Below, piece after piece: positions 1 through 19,228 of a stretch of 64,000 nucleotides of DNA; positions within the stretch are counted from its first letter, which is position 1, and every line of letters begins with the position of its first letter. Origin of the DNA: Mycolicibacterium poriferae. Its GTDB lineage: Bacteria; Actinomycetota; Actinomycetes; Mycobacteriales; Mycobacteriaceae. A program made the translations under genes and the position numbers. Under the pieces are notes generated by a model that searched no databases, had not been told where the DNA came from, and was given only the letters and a program-made list of their open reading frames with translations. Location: contig NZ_AP022570.1 in the NCBI RefSeq assembly GCF_010728325.1, forward strand, positions 3,348,001 through 3,412,000. The letters run 5' to 3'.

Positions 1-132
1 GCCCTCGACCGCGCGGCCCTGCCGTTCGTGGTCGGCACCATCGCCGGTGACGACACCATCCTGGTCGTCGCGCGTGAACCGATGACCGGAGTGGAGCTCG
101 CCGCCACGGTCGAAAACCTGTCCCGAGCCTGA
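1..132 (+). CDS. argR: Arginine repressor ArgR, C-terminal end (partial)
   Basis: The window opens inside a gene whose last 43 codons are visible, in frame from base 1 to the TGA at 130-132. The peptide contains [12 protein letters not shown] followed by an AREPMTG segment, which is the C-terminal oligomerisation and arginine-binding domain of ArgR. ArgR is the hexameric repressor of arginine biosynthesis. It lies 25 bp upstream of argG, as in the mycobacterial arg cluster. The DNA-binding N-terminal domain lies outside the window. Confidence 0.9.
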   Translation, partial: ALDRAALPFVVGTIAGDDTILVVAREPMTGVELAATVENLSRA

Positions 133-157
133 AGCAACAACAAGAGGAGCAACAACT

Positions 158-4568
<4,411 letters not shown>

Positions 4569-4661
4569 CAGCCGCCGATGATAGGTGGCCGCTGTGCCAT
4601 GATGACGACTGCAGTACCGGGGGACCGCAACACGCGGACGCGTTCAGAGAGGGGAGTGCCG

Positions 4662-7640
4662 GTGGTGGACCTCTCGGCGATCACCCGCCCCGTCGGGCGG
4701 CTGGTCGCCACCGCGCAGAACGGCCTGGAGGTGCTCAGGTACGGCGGTTTGGAGACCGGTGCGGTGCCGTCGCCGTTCCAGATCGTCGAAAGCGTGCCGA
4801 TGTACCGGCTGCGGCGCTACTTTCCGCCCGACGCCCGCCCCGGCGCAAAACCGGCCGGACCGCCCGTGCTGATGGTGCATCCGATGATGATGTCGGCCGA
4901 CATGTGGGACGTCACCCGCGAGGACGGTGCGGTCGGCATCCTGCACCGCGCCGGTGTCGATCCGTGGGTCATCGACTTCGGCTCGCCGGACAAGATCGAG
5001 GGCGGGATGCAACGCAACCTCGCCGATCACGTGGTGGCGCTCAGCGACGCCGTCGACACCATCAAGACCGTGACCGGCCGCGATGTGCACCTCGCCGGCT
5101 ATTCGCAGGGCGGCATGTTCGCCTATCAGACCGCGGCCTACCGGCGCGCCAAGGACCTGGCCAGCATCATCGGCTTCGGATCACCGGTCGACACGCTGGC
5201 CGCACTGCCGATGAACCTGCCCGCGAGCCTGGCCCCCGCGGCGGCCGATTTCATGGCAGATCACGTGTTCAGCCGCATCGACATCCCGGGGTGGTTGGCC
5301 CGCACCGGATTCCAGATGCTCGACCCGATCAAGACCGCCCAGTCGCGGCTGGAGTTCCTGCGCCAACTGCATGACCGCGAGGCATTGCTACCGCGCGAAC
5401 AGCAGCGGCGCTTCCTGGCCTCCGAGGGGTGGATCGCGTGGTCGGGCCCGGCAATCTCCGAACTGCTGAAACAGTTCATCGCCCACAACCGGATGATGAC
5501 CGGGGGTTTCTCCATCCACGGTGACCTCGTGACGCTGTCGGACATCAGCTGTCCGGTGCTGGCCGTCATCGGTGAGGTCGACGACATCGGTCAGCCGGCC
5601 GCGGTGCGCGGCATCAAACGTGCCGCCCCCGACGCTGATGTATACGAATTCCTCATCCGCGCCGGTCATTTCGGGCTCGTTGTGGGGTCCAAGGCGGCCT
5701 CGCAGACGTGGCCGGCAGTGGCTGCCTGGGTGCGCTGGCTCGACGAGGGTGGCCCGATGCCCGAGGGGGTCAGCCCGATGGCCCTGCAGGCATCCGAACC
5801 CAGCGAGAGCGGGGTGACGCTGGCGTCCCGCCTGGCCCACGGCGGGGCGGCGGCCACCGAGATGGCGTTCAGCCTGGCCCGGTCGGCGGCCGACGCACTG
5901 GTCGCGGCGAACAAGTCCGCGCGCACGCTGGCGGTGGAGACCGCCCGCACGCTGCCGCGGCTGGCCCGCCTGGGACAGGTCAACGACCACACCCGGATTT
6001 CTCTGGGCCGCATCATGACTGAGCAGGCGCACGAGGCCCCGAAGGGTGAGGCCCTGCTCTTCGACGGACGGGTGCACACCTACGAGGCGGTGGACCGCCG
6101 CATCAACAACGTGGTGCGCGGCCTCATCGAGGTGGGAGTGCGTCAGGGTGCGCGCGTCGGCGTGCTGATGGAAACGCGGCCCAGCGCGCTGGTCGCCATC
6201 GCCGCGCTGTCGCGGCTGGGCGCTGTCGCGGTGCTGATGCCGCCTGATGCCGACCTTGCGACGGCGGCACGACTGGGTGGGGTGACCGAGATCATCACCG
6301 ATCCCGGCAACCTGGCCGCGGCCCGGGAACTGGAATCGCGGATCCTGGTGCTCGGCGGTGGTGAGTCCCGGGATCTTCACCTCGAGGACTTCGACGGCGT
6401 CGCCGAGGTCGTGGACATGGAGAAGATCGATCCCGACGTCGTCGAGCTGCCCGGCTGGTACCGGCCCAACCCGGGGCTGGCGCGGGACCTCGCCTTCATC
6501 GCGTTCAGCAGCATCAGCGGTGAGCTCGTCGCGCGCCAGATCACGAACTACCGGTGGGCGCTGTCGGCGTTCGGCACCGCCTCGGCGGCCAACCTGTCCC
6601 GCAGCGACACGGTGTACTGCCTCACCCCGCTGCACCATCAGTCGGGGCTGCTGGTCAGTCTCGGCGGGGCAGTCGTCGGCGGTGCCCGCATCGCGCTGTC
6701 GCGCGAGGTTCGCCCCGACCGCTTCCTGCAGGAGATCCGGCAGTACGGCGTCACCGTGGTGTCCTACACCTGGGCGATGTTGCGCGACGTGATCGACGAC
6801 CCGGGGTTCTCGCTCACCGGTAACCATCCGGTGCGGGTGTTCATCGGTTCCGGGATGCCGTCCGGGTTGTGGCGGCGTGTCGTCGACGTGTTCGCGCCGG
6901 CCAATGTCGTCGAGTTCTTCGCCACCACCGACGGGCAGGCGGTGCTCGCCAATGTCGCCGGCGCCAAGGTCGGCAGCAAGGGCAGGCCCCTGCCCGGAGG
7001 CGGGGACATCGCCCTGGCGGCCTACGACGCGGAAGACAATCTGATCCTCGAAGACGAGCGCGGATTCGTCCGCCGGGCCGAGGCGAACGAGGTCGGTGTG
7101 CTGCTGGCCCGGCCGCGCGGCCCGGTCGACCCGTTGGCCTCGGTCAAGCGCGGTGTGTTCGCCCCCGCCGACACCTGGGTGTCCACAGAGTACCTGTTCC
7201 GCCGGGACGAGGACGGCGACTACTGGCTGGTGGACAACCGGGCCGCGGTCGTGCACACCGAACGCGGACCGGTGTTCGCCGGCACCGTCAACGACGCCGT
7301 CGGCAGGCTGGGTGCGGTGGACATGGCGGTCACCTACGGCGTGCCGCACGGCGACGGATGTCTTGCGGTCACCGCCCTGGCGCTGCGGCCGGGGGGAACC
7401 ATCCCGTCCGCCGACCTGTCCGAGGCGCTGGCCGATCTCGCCGTGGGCTGCCCGCCGGATATCGTCCACGTGGTCGCCGACATGACTCTGACCGCCACAT
7501 ATCGCCCGCTGGCCGGGCCGCTGCAGCGGCAGGGCGTCCCCAAACCCTCGCGTAACGCCTGGTACCTGGACCCCGATAGTGATCGGTACAAGCGGTTGAC
7601 CGTGGCTGTGCGGAGCGAGATCGTCGAGAGCGCGCAGTGA
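4662..7640 (+). CDS. Bifunctional lipase / long-chain acyl-CoA synthetase-like protein (Rv1683 family)
   Basis: About 992 aa. Residues ~1-370 form an alpha/beta hydrolase with nucleophile elbow GYSQG (AGYSQGGMFAYQ). Residues ~450-980 form an AMP-binding adenylation domain. This order matches M. tuberculosis Rv1683 and BCG1721, lipid-droplet proteins linked to triacylglycerol turnover. The phosphate-binding A3 motif is degenerate (FSSISGELVARQ instead of TSGTTGxPKG), so ligase activity is uncertain. The frame is open back to 4380, but that part mirrors the ABC-F gene. I chose GTG 4662 because AGGGGA ends 6 nt upstream; GTG 4656 and 4665 are alternatives. Confidence 0.88.
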   Translation: MVDLSAITRPVGRLVATAQNGLEVLRYGGLETGAVPSPFQIVESVPMYRLRRYFPPDARPGAKPAGPPVLMVHPMMMSADMWDVTREDGAVGILHRAGVDPWVIDFGSPDKIEGGMQRNLADHVVALSDAVDTIKTVTGRDVHLAGYSQGGMFAYQTAAYRRAKDLASIIGFGSPVDTLAALPMNLPASLAPAAADFMADHVFSRIDIPGWLARTGFQMLDPIKTAQSRLEFLRQLHDREALLPREQQRRFLASEGWIAWSGPAISELLKQFIAHNRMMTGGFSIHGDLVTLSDISCPVLAVIGEVDDIGQPAAVRGIKRAAPDADVYEFLIRAGHFGLVVGSKAASQTWPAVAAWVRWLDEGGPMPEGVSPMALQASEPSESGVTLASRLAHGGAAATEMAFSLARSAADALVAANKSARTLAVETARTLPRLARLGQVNDHTRISLGRIMTEQAHEAPKGEALLFDGRVHTYEAVDRRINNVVRGLIEVGVRQGARVGVLMETRPSALVAIAALSRLGAVAVLMPPDADLATAARLGGVTEIITDPGNLAAARELESRILVLGGGESRDLHLEDFDGVAEVVDMEKIDPDVVELPGWYRPNPGLARDLAFIAFSSISGELVARQITNYRWALSAFGTASAANLSRSDTVYCLTPLHHQSGLLVSLGGAVVGGARIALSREVRPDRFLQEIRQYGVTVVSYTWAMLRDVIDDPGFSLTGNHPVRVFIGSGMPSGLWRRVVDVFAPANVVEFFATTDGQAVLANVAGAKVGSKGRPLPGGGDIALAAYDAEDNLILEDERGFVRRAEANEVGVLLARPRGPVDPLASVKRGVFAPADTWVSTEYLFRRDEDGDYWLVDNRAAVVHTERGPVFAGTVNDAVGRLGAVDMAVTYGVPHGDGCLAVTALALRPGGTIPSADLSEALADLAVGCPPDIVHVVADMTLTATYRPLAGPLQRQGVPKPSRNAWYLDPDSDRYKRLTVAVRSEIVESAQ

Positions 7641-7662
7641 TGCCCGTCGAGGGCCACACTGT

Positions 7663-7668
7663 TAGGGT
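7663..7668 (+). promoter_or_regulatory. Predicted -10 element (TAGGGT) for the secreted-protein gene
   Basis: TAGGGT fits the mycobacterial TANNNT -10 consensus and lies about 55 bp upstream of the ATG at 7724, just after the preceding stop codon. No clear -35 was found. This is a prediction from sequence only. Confidence 0.35.
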
Positions 7669-7723
7669 CCCTGGAGACGATGTCGGGTCGTGTGGTCGGG
7701 CGTGCTGTCCACGAGGAGGATTG

Positions 7724-8233
7724 ATGTCACCACAACCTTGGCGCCGCGCCGCGGTGGCCGCGCTGGCCGCATCCGCGCTGGTCGGCGGCCTGGCCGTGGC
7801 TGCGCCCACGGCGCTGGCCCAGCCGGCTGACTCGTCCTCGTCGACCGAGCAGACTCAGGCGCCGATCTCGCCGGATCAGGTGCTGATGATGATCTCGCAG
7901 GAGTACCAGACCGGTAAGGGCGGCGGTCAGGTGTCCAAGCTGATCGAGCAGGTCATGACGCTGCGGATGCGGGGTATCCGGCCCTCCCGCGGCAACGCCG
8001 TGGCGTTGTCCGCGGCTCTGGAGAAGCGACCCAACCAGGTCCCGCTGATCCAGGCGCTGGAGGAGACGCTGACCTACCAGCGCAAGCAGATGATGCGCTC
8101 GCAGAACCAGGTGCCGTCCGGCGGTGGCGCCCCTCCGGTGGCGACCCCGGGAATCCCGAACGGTCCCGCATGGCAGCCGGGCAACCCGATGCAGCAGGAC
8201 AGTGACACGATCTTCCCGATGCCCGGTCGCTGA
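7724..8233 (+). CDS. Small secreted protein of unknown function
   Basis: A 169-aa protein with a clear Sec signal peptide: a basic N-terminus, a hydrophobic core AAVAALAASALVGG and an AxA-type cleavage site near residue 32 (TALAQP). The mature part has a helical, Gln/Arg-rich middle and a Pro/Gly-rich tail. The ATG was chosen because AGGAGGA sits 3 nt upstream; the longer open frame has no ribosome site and no signal peptide at its start. It lies between the Rv1683-like and Trm112-like genes. I recognise no catalytic domain. Confidence 0.8.
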   Translation: MSPQPWRRAAVAALAASALVGGLAVAAPTALAQPADSSSSTEQTQAPISPDQVLMMISQEYQTGKGGGQVSKLIEQVMTLRMRGIRPSRGNAVALSAALEKRPNQVPLIQALEETLTYQRKQMMRSQNQVPSGGGAPPVATPGIPNGPAWQPGNPMQQDSDTIFPMPGR

Positions 8234-8237
8234 GCCG

Positions 8238-8444
8238 ATGGTGCTGGATCCGGACTTACTGGCCATCCTGGTGTGCCCCGAGGACCGCGGTCCTCTGTTG
8301 CTGGTCGACGGTGCGTTGTACAACCCGCGGCTGCACCGCAAATATCGCATCGACGACGGGATTCCGGTCCTGTTGGTCGACGAGGCGATCGCCGTCGACG
8401 ACGACGAGCACCGGCGGTTGGTCGCCGCGGCAGGACAGTCCTAG
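8238..8444 (+). CDS. Trm112 / UPF0434 family small protein (Rv1684-like)
   Basis: A 68-aa protein with the family pattern LLAILVCPEDRGPLLLVDG followed by a basic patch (RLHRKYRIDDGIPVLL). Trm112-type proteins are small zinc-ribbon-like partners that stabilise methyltransferases. Here only one Cys of the usual metal site is present, as in many UPF0434 members. The start is 5 bp after the upstream stop, which suggests an operon. The 3' end overlaps the convergent tetR stop by 4 bp. Confidence 0.8.
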   Translation: MVLDPDLLAILVCPEDRGPLLLVDGALYNPRLHRKYRIDDGIPVLLVDEAIAVDDDEHRRLVAAAGQS

Positions 8445-9064
8445 CTGAGTTCGGGCAGCTCACCGGTCAGGTAGCGCTGCAGATTCGGCGCAATCGTCTC
8501 CACGACCTCGGTGACCGGCAAGGATCGGAACGGCTCCAGTTCGAGGATGTAGCGCGCCATCACCACCCCGATCAGTTGCGACGCCACGAACTGGACGCGT
8601 ACCCGGCCGGTGCCCGGTGGATCGTCGACCCGGCTGCCCACCTCGGCGGTGATGACGTCCTGCAGGAACGAGCGGAACATCGACAGTTCGGCGACGTTGC
8701 TGCCACCGAGCACCGAGCGCAGCGTGGCGATGAACCCCTTGCCCAGCTCCGAATCCCACAGTGGCAGCAGCAGCGACGGCAGCACATAGCCGATCTCGTC
8801 GACTGGCACTTCGCGGAGCGGGCCGATGATGCTCATCGGATCGATGGGAATCTTGATCGCCGCGGCGAACAGCTGAGTCTTGGTGCCGAAGTAGTGGTGC
8901 ACCAGGGCCGGATCCACGCCCGCGTCGGTGGCGATGGCGCGGATCGATGTCTTGTCGATCCCGTTGCGCGCGAACAACTCACGAGCGCTGGACAAGATGC
9001 GATCTCGGGTGTCCGAGGCGCCCGGCGGCCGGCCGGGTCGCTTGCGGTCCTGGTGGGTGGTCAA
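8441..9064 (-). CDS. TetR family transcriptional regulator (Rv1685c-like)
   Basis: A 207-aa protein with an N-terminal TetR helix-turn-helix (DRILSSARELFARNGIDKTSIRAIATDAGVDPALVHHYF, residues ~20-60) and a helical ligand-binding C-terminal half. It is the last gene of a reverse-strand operon with the two ABC exporter genes, so it probably represses its own operon in response to an exported compound. Order and type match Rv1685c-Rv1687c of M. tuberculosis. Confidence 0.92.
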   Translation of the reverse strand: MTTHQDRKRPGRPPGASDTRDRILSSARELFARNGIDKTSIRAIATDAGVDPALVHHYFGTKTQLFAAAIKIPIDPMSIIGPLREVPVDEIGYVLPSLLLPLWDSELGKGFIATLRSVLGGSNVAELSMFRSFLQDVITAEVGSRVDDPPGTGRVRVQFVASQLIGVVMARYILELEPFRSLPVTEVVETIAPNLQRYLTGELPELS

Positions 9065-9069
9065 TCTGT

Positions 9070-9897
9070 CTAGGGTGTCCTTCGCCGTAGGGTCGCAGCT
9101 GCCAGGGCCAGCGCCGCCACTGCGAATCCGACGACGACCGCGATGTCACGAACGGCGATCGACGTCAGCTCCGGGTGCGCACCGACTTCCTGCAGTGCCT
9201 CAAGAGCGTAGCGGGCGGGTAGGGCATTGCTGATCCACTGCAGCCAATCGGGGAGTTGTGAACGCGGAACGATGATCCCGCACAACAGCAACTGCGGGGC
9301 GATCACCAGCGGCATGAATTGGACCGCCTGGAATTCGGTGCGTGCGAATGCACTGCACAGCAGGCCGAGGCCCACTCCGAGAACGGCGTTGATGATCGCG
9401 ATGGTGAACACCCACACCGGGCTGCCCGCGGTGTCCAGGCCGAGCAACCAGAACGACACCAGGCAGGCCAGCGTGGCCTGTGCGGCCGCGGCGAGCGAGA
9501 AGGCGGTGCCGTAGGCGGCCAGCAGATCGAGTCGGCGCAGCGGGGTGGTCAGGATCCGCTCGAGTGTTCCGGAGACCCGCTCGCGCTGCATCGTGATCGA
9601 GGTGATGAGGAACATGACGATCAGCGGGAACACGCCGAGCATGATCAGGCAGGCGTTGTTGAACGGTGACGGGGCGCCGGGACGTACTGGTACGTCGGTG
9701 AACATGAAGTACATCAGCGCGATGATCACGCTCGGTACCAGCAGGATCATCGCGACGCTGCGGTGGTCGCCGGCCAGCTGGCGCAGAATGCGGGCCGTGG
9801 TCGCCGCAAATGCGCGCGGACTCAGCGGGTGGGCGCCGCCTCTGCTGCGGTGCCGCGCCGGATGACGGTCAGAAACGCTTCCTCCAGGGACTGACAT
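9070..9897 (-). CDS. ABC-2 type transporter permease, DrrB-like (Rv1686c-like)
   Basis: A membrane protein of up to 275 aa with about six transmembrane helices, for example SVAMILLVPSVIIALMYF, CLIMLGVFPLIVMFLITS and MPLVIAPQLLLCGIIV. The segment MQRERVSGTLERILTTPLRR is typical of ABC-2 permeases of drug and lipid exporters. The listed ATG overlaps the ATPase gene by 76 bp. The only later ATG lies inside the first helix, and a CTG at about 9828 (adjoining the ATPase stop) is another option, so the first ~25 residues are doubtful. Confidence 0.85.
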   Translation of the reverse strand: MSVPGGSVSDRHPARHRSRGGAHPLSPRAFAATTARILRQLAGDHRSVAMILLVPSVIIALMYFMFTDVPVRPGAPSPFNNACLIMLGVFPLIVMFLITSITMQRERVSGTLERILTTPLRRLDLLAAYGTAFSLAAAAQATLACLVSFWLLGLDTAGSPVWVFTIAIINAVLGVGLGLLCSAFARTEFQAVQFMPLVIAPQLLLCGIIVPRSQLPDWLQWISNALPARYALEALQEVGAHPELTSIAVRDIAVVVGFAVAALALAAATLRRRTP

Positions 9898-10592
9898 CCG
9901 GTGTCCTTTCGCAATCGGGTTGGCGTGGTGTGGGCGAGTATTCGACCGTCGCGCATCAACAGCAGGTCAGCGCAGTGGTCGGCTTCGTCCATGACGTGGC
10001 TGGAGACCAGCAGCGTGGTGCCGCCGCGGGCCAACTCGGTGAAGCGGTCCCACAGATCGGCGCGCAGGACGGGGTCCAGGCCGACGGTCGGTTCGTCGAG
10101 CACCAGCAGATCGGGGCGGCCCACCAGCGCGCAGGCCAGTGACACCCTGGTGCGCTGACCACCGGACAGGTTCGCCGCCAGCGCCTTTCGGTGGCTGTCC
10201 AGTCCGACCGAGTCGATCGCCCGGTCGACCTCTTCGGCCTCGGAACCGTAGAGAGCGGCGAAGTAGCGCACGTTGTCCACCACGCGCAGGTCCGGATAGA
10301 TGGTCGGATCCTGGCTGACGTAGCCGACTCGTTGGCGCAGCTCGGCCGATCCTGCCGGCTTTCCCAGCACAGTGACCGTGCCGGCCGTGACGATCTGGGT
10401 CCCCACGACGCTGCGCATCAGGGTGGTCTTGCCGCACCCCGACGGGCCGAGAAGGCCGGTGATGGTCCCGCGGGACACCGCGACGGTGACGTCGTCGAGT
10501 GCCACGTGACCGCCCCGCAGCACCCGGAGTCGGTCGACGTCGATCGCTGGCGATGAGCGGACTGACAATTCACCGTCTGATGAAGTCATCAT
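9822..10592 (-). CDS. ABC transporter ATP-binding protein, DrrA-like (Rv1687c-like)
   Basis: A 256-aa ABC ATPase: Walker A GPSGCGKTT near residue 49, Q-loop VSQDP, signature LSGGQRTRVSLA, Walker B LLVLDEPT and switch His in VSSHVMDEADH. It is the first gene of the exporter operon and pairs with the adjacent ABC-2 permease. The transported compound is unknown. It is divergent from the esterase gene across ~50 bp. Confidence 0.92.
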   Translation of the reverse strand: MMTSSDGELSVRSSPAIDVDRLRVLRGGHVALDDVTVAVSRGTITGLLGPSGCGKTTLMRSVVGTQIVTAGTVTVLGKPAGSAELRQRVGYVSQDPTIYPDLRVVDNVRYFAALYGSEAEEVDRAIDSVGLDSHRKALAANLSGGQRTRVSLACALVGRPDLLVLDEPTVGLDPVLRADLWDRFTELARGGTTLLVSSHVMDEADHCADLLLMRDGRILAHTTPTRLRKDTGCQSLEEAFLTVIRRGTAAEAAPTR

Positions 10593-10641
10593 GCGATGAA
10601 TTCTGATCCGGTGCCATAGGCCCTGTCAAGACCTCCGTAGG

Positions 10642-11700
10642 ATGTCCGCGGTGACACTCGATTCGCTGCGGTGCATCCCTGCCGGCAAGGTCGACGTCAC
10701 CGCCCCGGTGACGATCGACGGGTTGAGCTACATCGCCGCCGACGACCCGGCGATGCCGATGTACCGCGTCATCGCCAACAACCGGCAGCCCGTAGCGCTG
10801 CGCGACCTGATGATCGCACCGGTGCGCACGGGCTACATCGGCGACGGCCATCAGCCGGATCCGGCGCTGGTGCCGCCCAGCGGCGCCCAAGCGGTTCCCG
10901 ACGTGGCGGTCGATCAGGTCTACCTGCCGGTGCGCGACGGCGTCGCGCGATGCCAGCTCTACCGCCCCTCGTCGCCGGCCGAGGCCGCGCCGCCGGTCAT
11001 CGTCTATTTCCACGGCGGCGGCTTCACCGTCGGCTCGTCCGAGGACTGCGACTTCGTGGCCCGCAAGCTCGCGTTCACGAACAACGCCGTGGTGGTGTCC
11101 GCCAATTACCGGTCCGCCCCGGAGTTCGCGTTTCCGGTGCCCTTCGACGACGCCTTCGACATCTACACCTGGGTCGTCGAGCACGGGGCCTTGTTGGGCG
11201 GCGACACCGCCCGCCTCGTCGTCGCCGGGGACTCGGCCGGGTCGAACTTCGCCGCCGCCCTTCCGTTGCGCGCCCGCGCCGAGGGGATGCGGGTTCCTGA
11301 TGCCACCGTCATGCTGGGCGCTTTCGCGGACTTCCAGTTCGAGCGCTGGCCGTCGTTCCGCGAATTGGCGCCGCGAGGCATCGTCTACGACATGGCATTC
11401 GCCGGCTTCATTCGCGGCGCCTATGTCGGCACCACCGCATGGGACCATCCGTGGGTCAGCCCTATCGAAGGCGATCTCGCCGACTATCCGTTGGCCGTCG
11501 TGGTCGCCGGCACCCACGATCCGATCGTCGATTCGGCCCGTGCGTTCGCCTGCCGGATCCGCGACGCCGGAGGCCGGACCGTCGACTACTTCCCCGAGGG
11601 CATGCCGCACGGCTTCTACTTCTTTCCCGGCGTACATCCCGAGGAGGATGTCGCCTACCGCGTGGTCGCCGAGGCGCTTGCCGATGTCCTCGACCGGTGA
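10642..11700 (+). CDS. Alpha/beta hydrolase, hormone-sensitive lipase (HSL/Lip) family
   Basis: A 352-aa esterase/lipase-type enzyme. The oxyanion-hole motif HGGGF is near residue 120 and the nucleophile elbow GDSAG near residue 197. The probable acid is the Asp in THDPIVD and the probable His is in MPHGFYFF, giving a full Ser-Asp-His triad. There is no signal peptide, so it is probably cytosolic. I recall no equivalent gene at this spot in M. tuberculosis, so it may be a fast-grower addition. The 3' end overlaps mpg by 17 bp. Confidence 0.88.
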   Translation: MSAVTLDSLRCIPAGKVDVTAPVTIDGLSYIAADDPAMPMYRVIANNRQPVALRDLMIAPVRTGYIGDGHQPDPALVPPSGAQAVPDVAVDQVYLPVRDGVARCQLYRPSSPAEAAPPVIVYFHGGGFTVGSSEDCDFVARKLAFTNNAVVVSANYRSAPEFAFPVPFDDAFDIYTWVVEHGALLGGDTARLVVAGDSAGSNFAAALPLRARAEGMRVPDATVMLGAFADFQFERWPSFRELAPRGIVYDMAFAGFIRGAYVGTTAWDHPWVSPIEGDLADYPLAVVVAGTHDPIVDSARAFACRIRDAGGRTVDYFPEGMPHGFYFFPGVHPEEDVAYRVVAEALADVLDR

Positions 11701-12313
11701 GGCCACCGCCGGACGGCTGGCGGCCGATCCGGTGCTCGCCGCGCGTTCGCTGCTCGGAGCGGTCCTGGTGGGCCGATCGGTGAGCGCGGAAGTCGTCGAG
11801 GTGGAAGCCTACGGCGGGCCGGCCGACGGCCCCTGGCCCGATGCGGCGTCGCATTCGTTTCGGGGTCCCGGCGTGCGTAACGCGGTGATGTTCGGGCCGC
11901 CCGGGCGCCTGTACACCTACCGCAGTCATGGAATCCACGTCTGCGCCAATGTCGTGTGCGCGACCGACGGGGTGGCCGGTGCGGTGCTGCTTCGCGCCGC
12001 AGTCATCCGCGACGGCCTCGACGTCGCCTGGGCCCGGCGGAGACCCCAGGTCCGGGAAGCAGGCCTGGCCCGCGGTCCGGGCAATCTCTGTTCGGCGCTG
12101 GGAATCACCATGGACGACAACGGTGTCGACCTCTTCGATCCGCAGGCGCCGATCCGCATCTCGCCACGTCGGCCGCGGAAAGGTGCCGCCGGACCGAGGG
12201 TCGGGGTGAGCAAGGCCGCCGACCGGCCCTGGCGGCTGTGGTTGGACGGATACCCCGAGGTGTCGGCCTACCGCCGCAGTCCACGGGCACCGGCTCCCGG
12301 GGCCAGCGACTAG
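11684..12313 (+). CDS. mpg: 3-methyladenine DNA glycosylase (AAG/MPG family)
   Basis: A 209-aa base-excision repair enzyme that removes alkylated purines. The family block around [26 protein letters not shown] and [16 protein letters not shown] is intact, including the Glu in VEVEAYGG expected to be catalytic. The ATG at 11684 gives the family's normal length (M. tuberculosis Rv1688 is ~203 aa); the longer open frame upstream is the shadow of the esterase gene. It precedes tyrS as in M. tuberculosis. Confidence 0.93.
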   Translation: MSSTGEATAGRLAADPVLAARSLLGAVLVGRSVSAEVVEVEAYGGPADGPWPDAASHSFRGPGVRNAVMFGPPGRLYTYRSHGIHVCANVVCATDGVAGAVLLRAAVIRDGLDVAWARRRPQVREAGLARGPGNLCSALGITMDDNGVDLFDPQAPIRISPRRPRKGAAGPRVGVSKAADRPWRLWLDGYPEVSAYRRSPRAPAPGASD

Positions 12314-12331
12314 TACGGAAAGATCGACGGC

Positions 12332-13621
12332 GTGGGTAGCGACATCCTTGACGAACTGGAATGGCGTGGTCTGATCGCTCAGTCCACCGATCGCGCCGCC
12401 CTTGCCGAAGCCATGGCCGGCGGGCCGCTGACGGTGTACTCCGGGTTCGACCCGACGGCGCCGAGCCTGCACGCCGGGCATCTCATCCCGCTGCTGACGC
12501 TGCGCCGCTTCCAGGCTGCCGGGCACCGGCCCATCGTGCTGGCCGGGGGAGCGACCGGGATGATCGGCGATCCGCGCGATGTGGGCGAGCGCACACTGCA
12601 GACCGCCGACATCGTCGCCGAATGGGCCGACCGCATCCGGGGACAGCTGGAACGTTTCGTGGAGTTCGACGATTCGCCGAGCGGCGCCCTGGTCGCCGAC
12701 AACCTGTCCTGGACGGGTGAGTTGTCGGCGATCGAGTTCCTGCGCGACATCGGCAAGCACTTCTCGGTCAACGTCATGCTCGACCGCGATACGGTGCGGC
12801 GCCGGCTCGAGGGGGAGGGCATCTCCTACACCGAGTTCAGTTACATGCTGTTGCAGGCCAACGACTTCGTCGAACTCCATCGACGCTACGGCTGCACGCT
12901 GCAGATCGGCGGCTCGGATCAGTGGGGCAACATCATCGCGGGCGTCCGGCTGGTCCGGCAGATGGCCGGGGCCGGCGTGCATGCGCTGACCACGCCATTG
13001 GTGACCGACTCCGAGGGCAAGAAGTTCGGCAAGTCCACCGGCGGCGGCAGCCTGTGGCTGGACCCGACGATGACGAGCCCGTATGCCTGGTACCAGTACT
13101 TCGTGAACACCGCCGACGCCGACGTCATCGCCTATCTGCGGTGGTTCACCTTTCTGAGCGCCGACGAGCTGGCCGAACTGGAGCATGCGACCGCCGAGCG
13201 GCCGCATGAACGCGCCGCCCAGCGTCGACTGGCTCGTGAGCTCACCAACCTGGTGCACGGTCCGCAGGCCACGGCCTCGGTCGAGCACGCCAGCCAGGCG
13301 TTGTTCGGTCGTGGTGAGCTCACCGACATGGATGAGGACACGTTGGCCGCAGCGCTACGCGAAGCGGGCAACAACGAGGTGGCGCAATTGGTCCCGGGCG
13401 GGCCCGACGGCATCACCGATCTTCTGGTCGCCAGTGGTCTGTCGGCAAGCAAGGGCGCGGCTCGGCGCACGATCGCCGAGGGTGGCGTCTCGGTGAACAA
13501 CGTGAAGATCACCACAGACGACTGGGTGCCGGATCCCTCGGACTTCCTGTTCGGCAAGTGGCTGGTGCTGCGGCGGGGCAAGCGCAACATCGCCGGCGTG
13601 CTGCGCGTCGAGCGAGGATGA
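12332..13621 (+). CDS. tyrS: Tyrosyl-tRNA synthetase
   Basis: A 429-aa class I aminoacyl-tRNA synthetase. [15 protein letters not shown] near residue 45 holds the HxGH-type signature, KKFGKS near residue 230 is the KMSKS loop, and the last ~65 residues ([18 protein letters not shown]) form an S4 RNA-binding domain. The GTG start is 18 bp after mpg. The rRNA operon follows, the known place of rrnB in rapidly growing mycobacteria. Confidence 0.97.
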   Translation: MGSDILDELEWRGLIAQSTDRAALAEAMAGGPLTVYSGFDPTAPSLHAGHLIPLLTLRRFQAAGHRPIVLAGGATGMIGDPRDVGERTLQTADIVAEWADRIRGQLERFVEFDDSPSGALVADNLSWTGELSAIEFLRDIGKHFSVNVMLDRDTVRRRLEGEGISYTEFSYMLLQANDFVELHRRYGCTLQIGGSDQWGNIIAGVRLVRQMAGAGVHALTTPLVTDSEGKKFGKSTGGGSLWLDPTMTSPYAWYQYFVNTADADVIAYLRWFTFLSADELAELEHATAERPHERAAQRRLARELTNLVHGPQATASVEHASQALFGRGELTDMDEDTLAAALREAGNNEVAQLVPGGPDGITDLLVASGLSASKGAARRTIAEGGVSVNNVKITTDDWVPDPSDFLFGKWLVLRRGKRNIAGVLRVERG

Positions 13622-13793
13622 CCGCGGTTCGCGCTGGTCAGCGTTCGGTGCAGCGGCCGGGAACAAAGCGTGGCGGGTGTGCGTTGAGCACTTTCGTAGT
13701 GAACGCCGGAGCGCCCCTTAGGGCGATCCCGTCGGCTCGAGGTCTGGGCAGACGCTGGGTTTCGGGGTCGAAAGACACGCCCTAGCAGGCGAT

Positions 13794-13822
13794 TTGACTC
13801 GGCGTTAGCCCTGACGTAACTT
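13794..13822 (+). promoter_or_regulatory. rrnB promoter: -35 TTGACT, 17-bp spacer, -10 TAACTT
   Basis: TTGACT (13794-13799) and TAACTT (13817-13822) are separated by exactly 17 bp, a near-consensus SigA promoter. This is the only good match between tyrS and the 16S gene and it leaves a leader of about 295 nt. Rapid growers typically have a single promoter for rrnB, which fits. Confidence 0.75.
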
Positions 13823-13922
13823 ATCGGAGTCGCCGCGACACGGGCCAAAACCCGGAGAGCGCGGCCGACTCCCAGGAGGACGACCACTTCGGTGGAAGTT
13901 CTCATCTGCCCGCACGAGAGAT

Positions 13923-14120
13923 CGCGGCTTTTCGCCGCGGCCTTCTTGCGCGGTCAGGTGGGTGTGTTGTTTGAGAACTCAATAGTGTGTTTGGTGGTTT
14001 TTGTTTGTTGTTTTTGTTCACCTCTTTTTCCCGTTTAGGGGTGGATGTTTTTTTGATGCCAGATTTTTCTGGTTGCTTGGTCAGATTTTTCTGATTCGGA
14101 TTCTGCCCGGTTTGTCCGGG
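13923..14120 (+). promoter_or_regulatory. rrnB leader: boxB-like hairpin, boxA-like antitermination region, short hairpins
   Basis: A perfect hairpin (CGCGGC, 5-nt loop, GCCGCG; 13923-13939) is followed by the conserved mycobacterial leader block TGTTGTTTGAGAACTCAATA (from 13965), which holds the boxA-like antitermination site. Two near-identical palindromes, CCAGATTTTTCTGG (14059-14072) and TCAGATTTTTCTGA (14081-14094), follow. A CCCGG/CCGGG hairpin (14106-14120) then leads into GGTTTTTG just before 16S; it resembles a terminator that antitermination would have to override. The block 13622-14123 holds no gene. Confidence 0.6.
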
Positions 14121-14123
14121 GGT

Positions 14124-19228
<5,105 letters not shown>

